Source: Curvibacter sp. PD_MW3
GTDB lineage: Bacteria; Pseudomonadota; Gammaproteobacteria; Burkholderiales; Burkholderiaceae_C
Assembly (NCBI GenBank): GCA_002633085.1
Contig: NSIV01000005.1
Location: 1-64,000, forward strand
Direction: 5' to 3'
DNA: 64,000 nucleotides
The notes beneath the pieces are model-generated. The model ran no database searches. It saw only the letters and a list, made by a program, of their open reading frames with translations, and was not told where the DNA came from. Shown one piece after another: positions 62,820-64,000 of the stretch. A program made the position numbers and the translations under genes. Each line of letters opens with the position of its first letter. Position 1 is the stretch's first letter.

Positions 62820-63743
62820 ATGCAAGCCCTGTTGAACGCCATTGCCACGATGGACATGCCCCTCGATGCCCAACGCGTGTTCCATGGCCGGGGCGGCCTG
62901 TACCCCGGTTGTGAACAGTGGGTGCTGGATGCCTTTCCGCCCGTCTGGGTGTTGACCAGTTTTCAGCCGGTCACTGATGGTGAACTGGCCACTGTCCATG
63001 CCGCTTTGGCCGCGCGCTGGCAACAACTGGCCCCCGAGCAGCCGCTCAACTGGGTCTTCCAATGCCGGTTCGAAGGCCGAAGCGACACGCGGCTGATGGC
63101 CGGTAGCGTGCCCGAGCCGCATGTGGTGACCGAAGACGGTGCGCGCTTTCGCGTGCATGTGCTCAAGGGACAGAACCATGGTCTGTTTCTCGACATGGCA
63201 CAGGGGCGGCGTTGGGTGCGCGAGCATGTGGCATCCCACCCGGGGCTCAAGGTGCTCAACCTGTTTGCCTACACCTGCGCCTTTTCCGTGGTGGCGCGAC
63301 AGGCCGGAGCCTCGCATGTGGTCAATGTGGACATGAGTCACGGCGCCCTCGCCATCGGGCAGCAGAACCACCAGCTCAACGGCCTTGCCGCCGGGGCCAG
63401 CTTTCTGGCGCATGACATTTTCAAGTCCTGGGGCAAGGTTACGCGTGGCGGCCCCTATGACTTGATCATTCTCGACCCGCCCAGTTATCAGAAAGGCAGC
63501 TTTGTTGCCAGCAAGGATTACGCGCGCCTCATGCGCCGCCTGCCGGATCTGCTGGCCCCAGGCGGCCACGCATTGCTGTGCCTGAACGCGCCGGAATTGG
63601 GCCTTGCCTTCCTGCAAGACCAGATGCAGGCGCTGGCCCCTCAATTGGCGTTTGTGCAACGCTTGTCCAATCCGCCGGTATTTGCTGATGTGTCCGCTGA
63701 GCGTTCGCTCAAGGTACTGGTCTACAAAGCGCCGGAGAGATAA
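62820..63743 (+). CDS. Class I SAM-dependent methyltransferase (RlmI-like)
   Basis: Methyltransferase of 307 aa. It resembles the C-terminal part of RlmI-type rRNA cytosine methyltransferases: QNHGLFLDMAQGRRWVREH, VLNLFAYTCAFSVVARQAGA (SAM motif I), VVNVDMSHGALAIGQQN and the motif IV ILDPPSYQKGSF. It lacks the N-terminal PUA domain of RlmI. It would methylate rRNA or another RNA. It probably belongs to the host core genome, together with the following oxidoreductase gene, unlike the catabolic genes before it. Confidence 0.82.
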   Translation: MQALLNAIATMDMPLDAQRVFHGRGGLYPGCEQWVLDAFPPVWVLTSFQPVTDGELATVHAALAARWQQLAPEQPLNWVFQCRFEGRSDTRLMAGSVPEPHVVTEDGARFRVHVLKGQNHGLFLDMAQGRRWVREHVASHPGLKVLNLFAYTCAFSVVARQAGASHVVNVDMSHGALAIGQQNHQLNGLAAGASFLAHDIFKSWGKVTRGGPYDLIILDPPSYQKGSFVASKDYARLMRRLPDLLAPGGHALLCLNAPELGLAFLQDQMQALAPQLAFVQRLSNPPVFADVSAERSLKVLVYKAPER

Positions 63744-63763
63744 TTCTCAAAAGGAATGGAAGC

Positions 63764-64000
63764 ATGAGCACCCCCAAACGCATCACCATCATTGGTGCCG
63801 GCTTCGGCGCCTTGTCCACCGTGCGAGAGATCCGACAGCGCGACAAGGCGGTTGACATCACCCTGATCGCACCCCGTGCTGAATTGCACTACCTGCCGGG
63901 CATCATCTGGATTCCGTGCGGTCTGCGCACGCGCGAGCAACTGGTGGTGCCACTCGCCAATTTCTTCACGCGCATGAAGGTGCGCCATCTCGAGGCCGAG
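63764..64000 (+). CDS. NAD(P)/FAD-dependent oxidoreductase (sulfide:quinone reductase-like), 5' end
   Basis: The first 79 codons are visible. The start KRITIIGAGFGALSTVREIR holds the GxGxxG FAD motif, and LIAPRAELHYLPGIIWIPCG resembles the sulfide:quinone oxidoreductase family, including a cysteine near the first redox-active position. AAGGA lies 8 bases before the ATG. The gene is cut by the right edge, so the exact family is not certain. Confidence 0.7.
   Translation, partial: MSTPKRITIIGAGFGALSTVREIRQRDKAVDITLIAPRAELHYLPGIIWIPCGLRTREQLVVPLANFFTRMKVRHLEAE

Overview
The window is a dense catabolic region from a beta-proteobacterium, most likely a Burkholderiales member (Comamonadaceae or Alcaligenaceae type). 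This rests on four Bug/TctC-type periplasmic binding proteins, a tph terephthalate operon with the gene order known from Comamonas sp. E6, and a box (aerobic benzoyl-CoA) cluster with a BoxR-type regulator. I saw no rRNA, tRNA, CRISPR array, phage gene or intact transposase. By eye the G+C is moderate to high, with the first 7.4 kb visibly more AT-rich than the rest. Layout: (1) 1-4672, homoprotocatechuate meta-cleavage genes hpaE(partial)-hpaD-hpaF-hpaH-hpaI-gabD, followed by a convergent FAD aromatic hydroxylase and its divergent LysR regulator (4722-7373). (2) 7569-13198, a complete terephthalate module tphR / tphC-A2-A3-B-A1, then a secreted protein of unknown function (13405-14517). (3) 14716-23766, a LysR regulator divergent from an eight-gene operon with two family III CoA-transferases, a MaoC-like hydratase, two Bug binding proteins, two acyl-CoA dehydrogenases and an enoyl-CoA hydratase; its substrate is unknown. 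(4) 23925-36543, a divergent pair of operons. The minus-strand arm holds a TauD-type oxygenase, a class II aldolase, two tandem NitT/TauT/Ssu-type ABC importers and a sulfurtransferase. The plus-strand arm holds a DHA2 exporter, an NtaA/DszA-type flavin monooxygenase and a TphA2A3-like Rieske dioxygenase. This looks like an undescribed pathway, possibly for a sulfur-containing aromatic compound. (5) 36965-42757, a Bug binding protein, a feruloyl-CoA-synthase-like ligase, enoyl-CoA hydratase and thiolase with a divergent TetR regulator. (6) 42823-60380, the box cluster: a Liv-type ABC importer, alpha/beta hydrolase, benzoate-CoA ligase, boxD and a DUF4863 gene on the minus strand; boxR, boxC, boxB, boxA, enoyl-CoA hydratase, 3-hydroxyacyl-CoA dehydrogenase and a MaoC-like gene on the plus strand. 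(7) 60896-64000, a secreted alpha/beta hydrolase divergent from an AraC regulator, an RlmI-like methyltransferase and the start of a flavin oxidoreductase. How it works together: terephthalate is dihydroxylated and rearomatised to protocatechuate. Benzoate is imported, converted to CoA thioester, epoxidised and opened towards adipyl-CoA intermediates. Phenylpropenoids may be activated and shortened. Hydroxyphenylacetates enter the homoprotocatechuate route. Most modules carry their own regulator. The longer gene-free gaps between convergent modules (14.7, 23.8, 36.7 and 60.65 kb) share a short conserved sequence, which suggests the region was assembled from transferred blocks.
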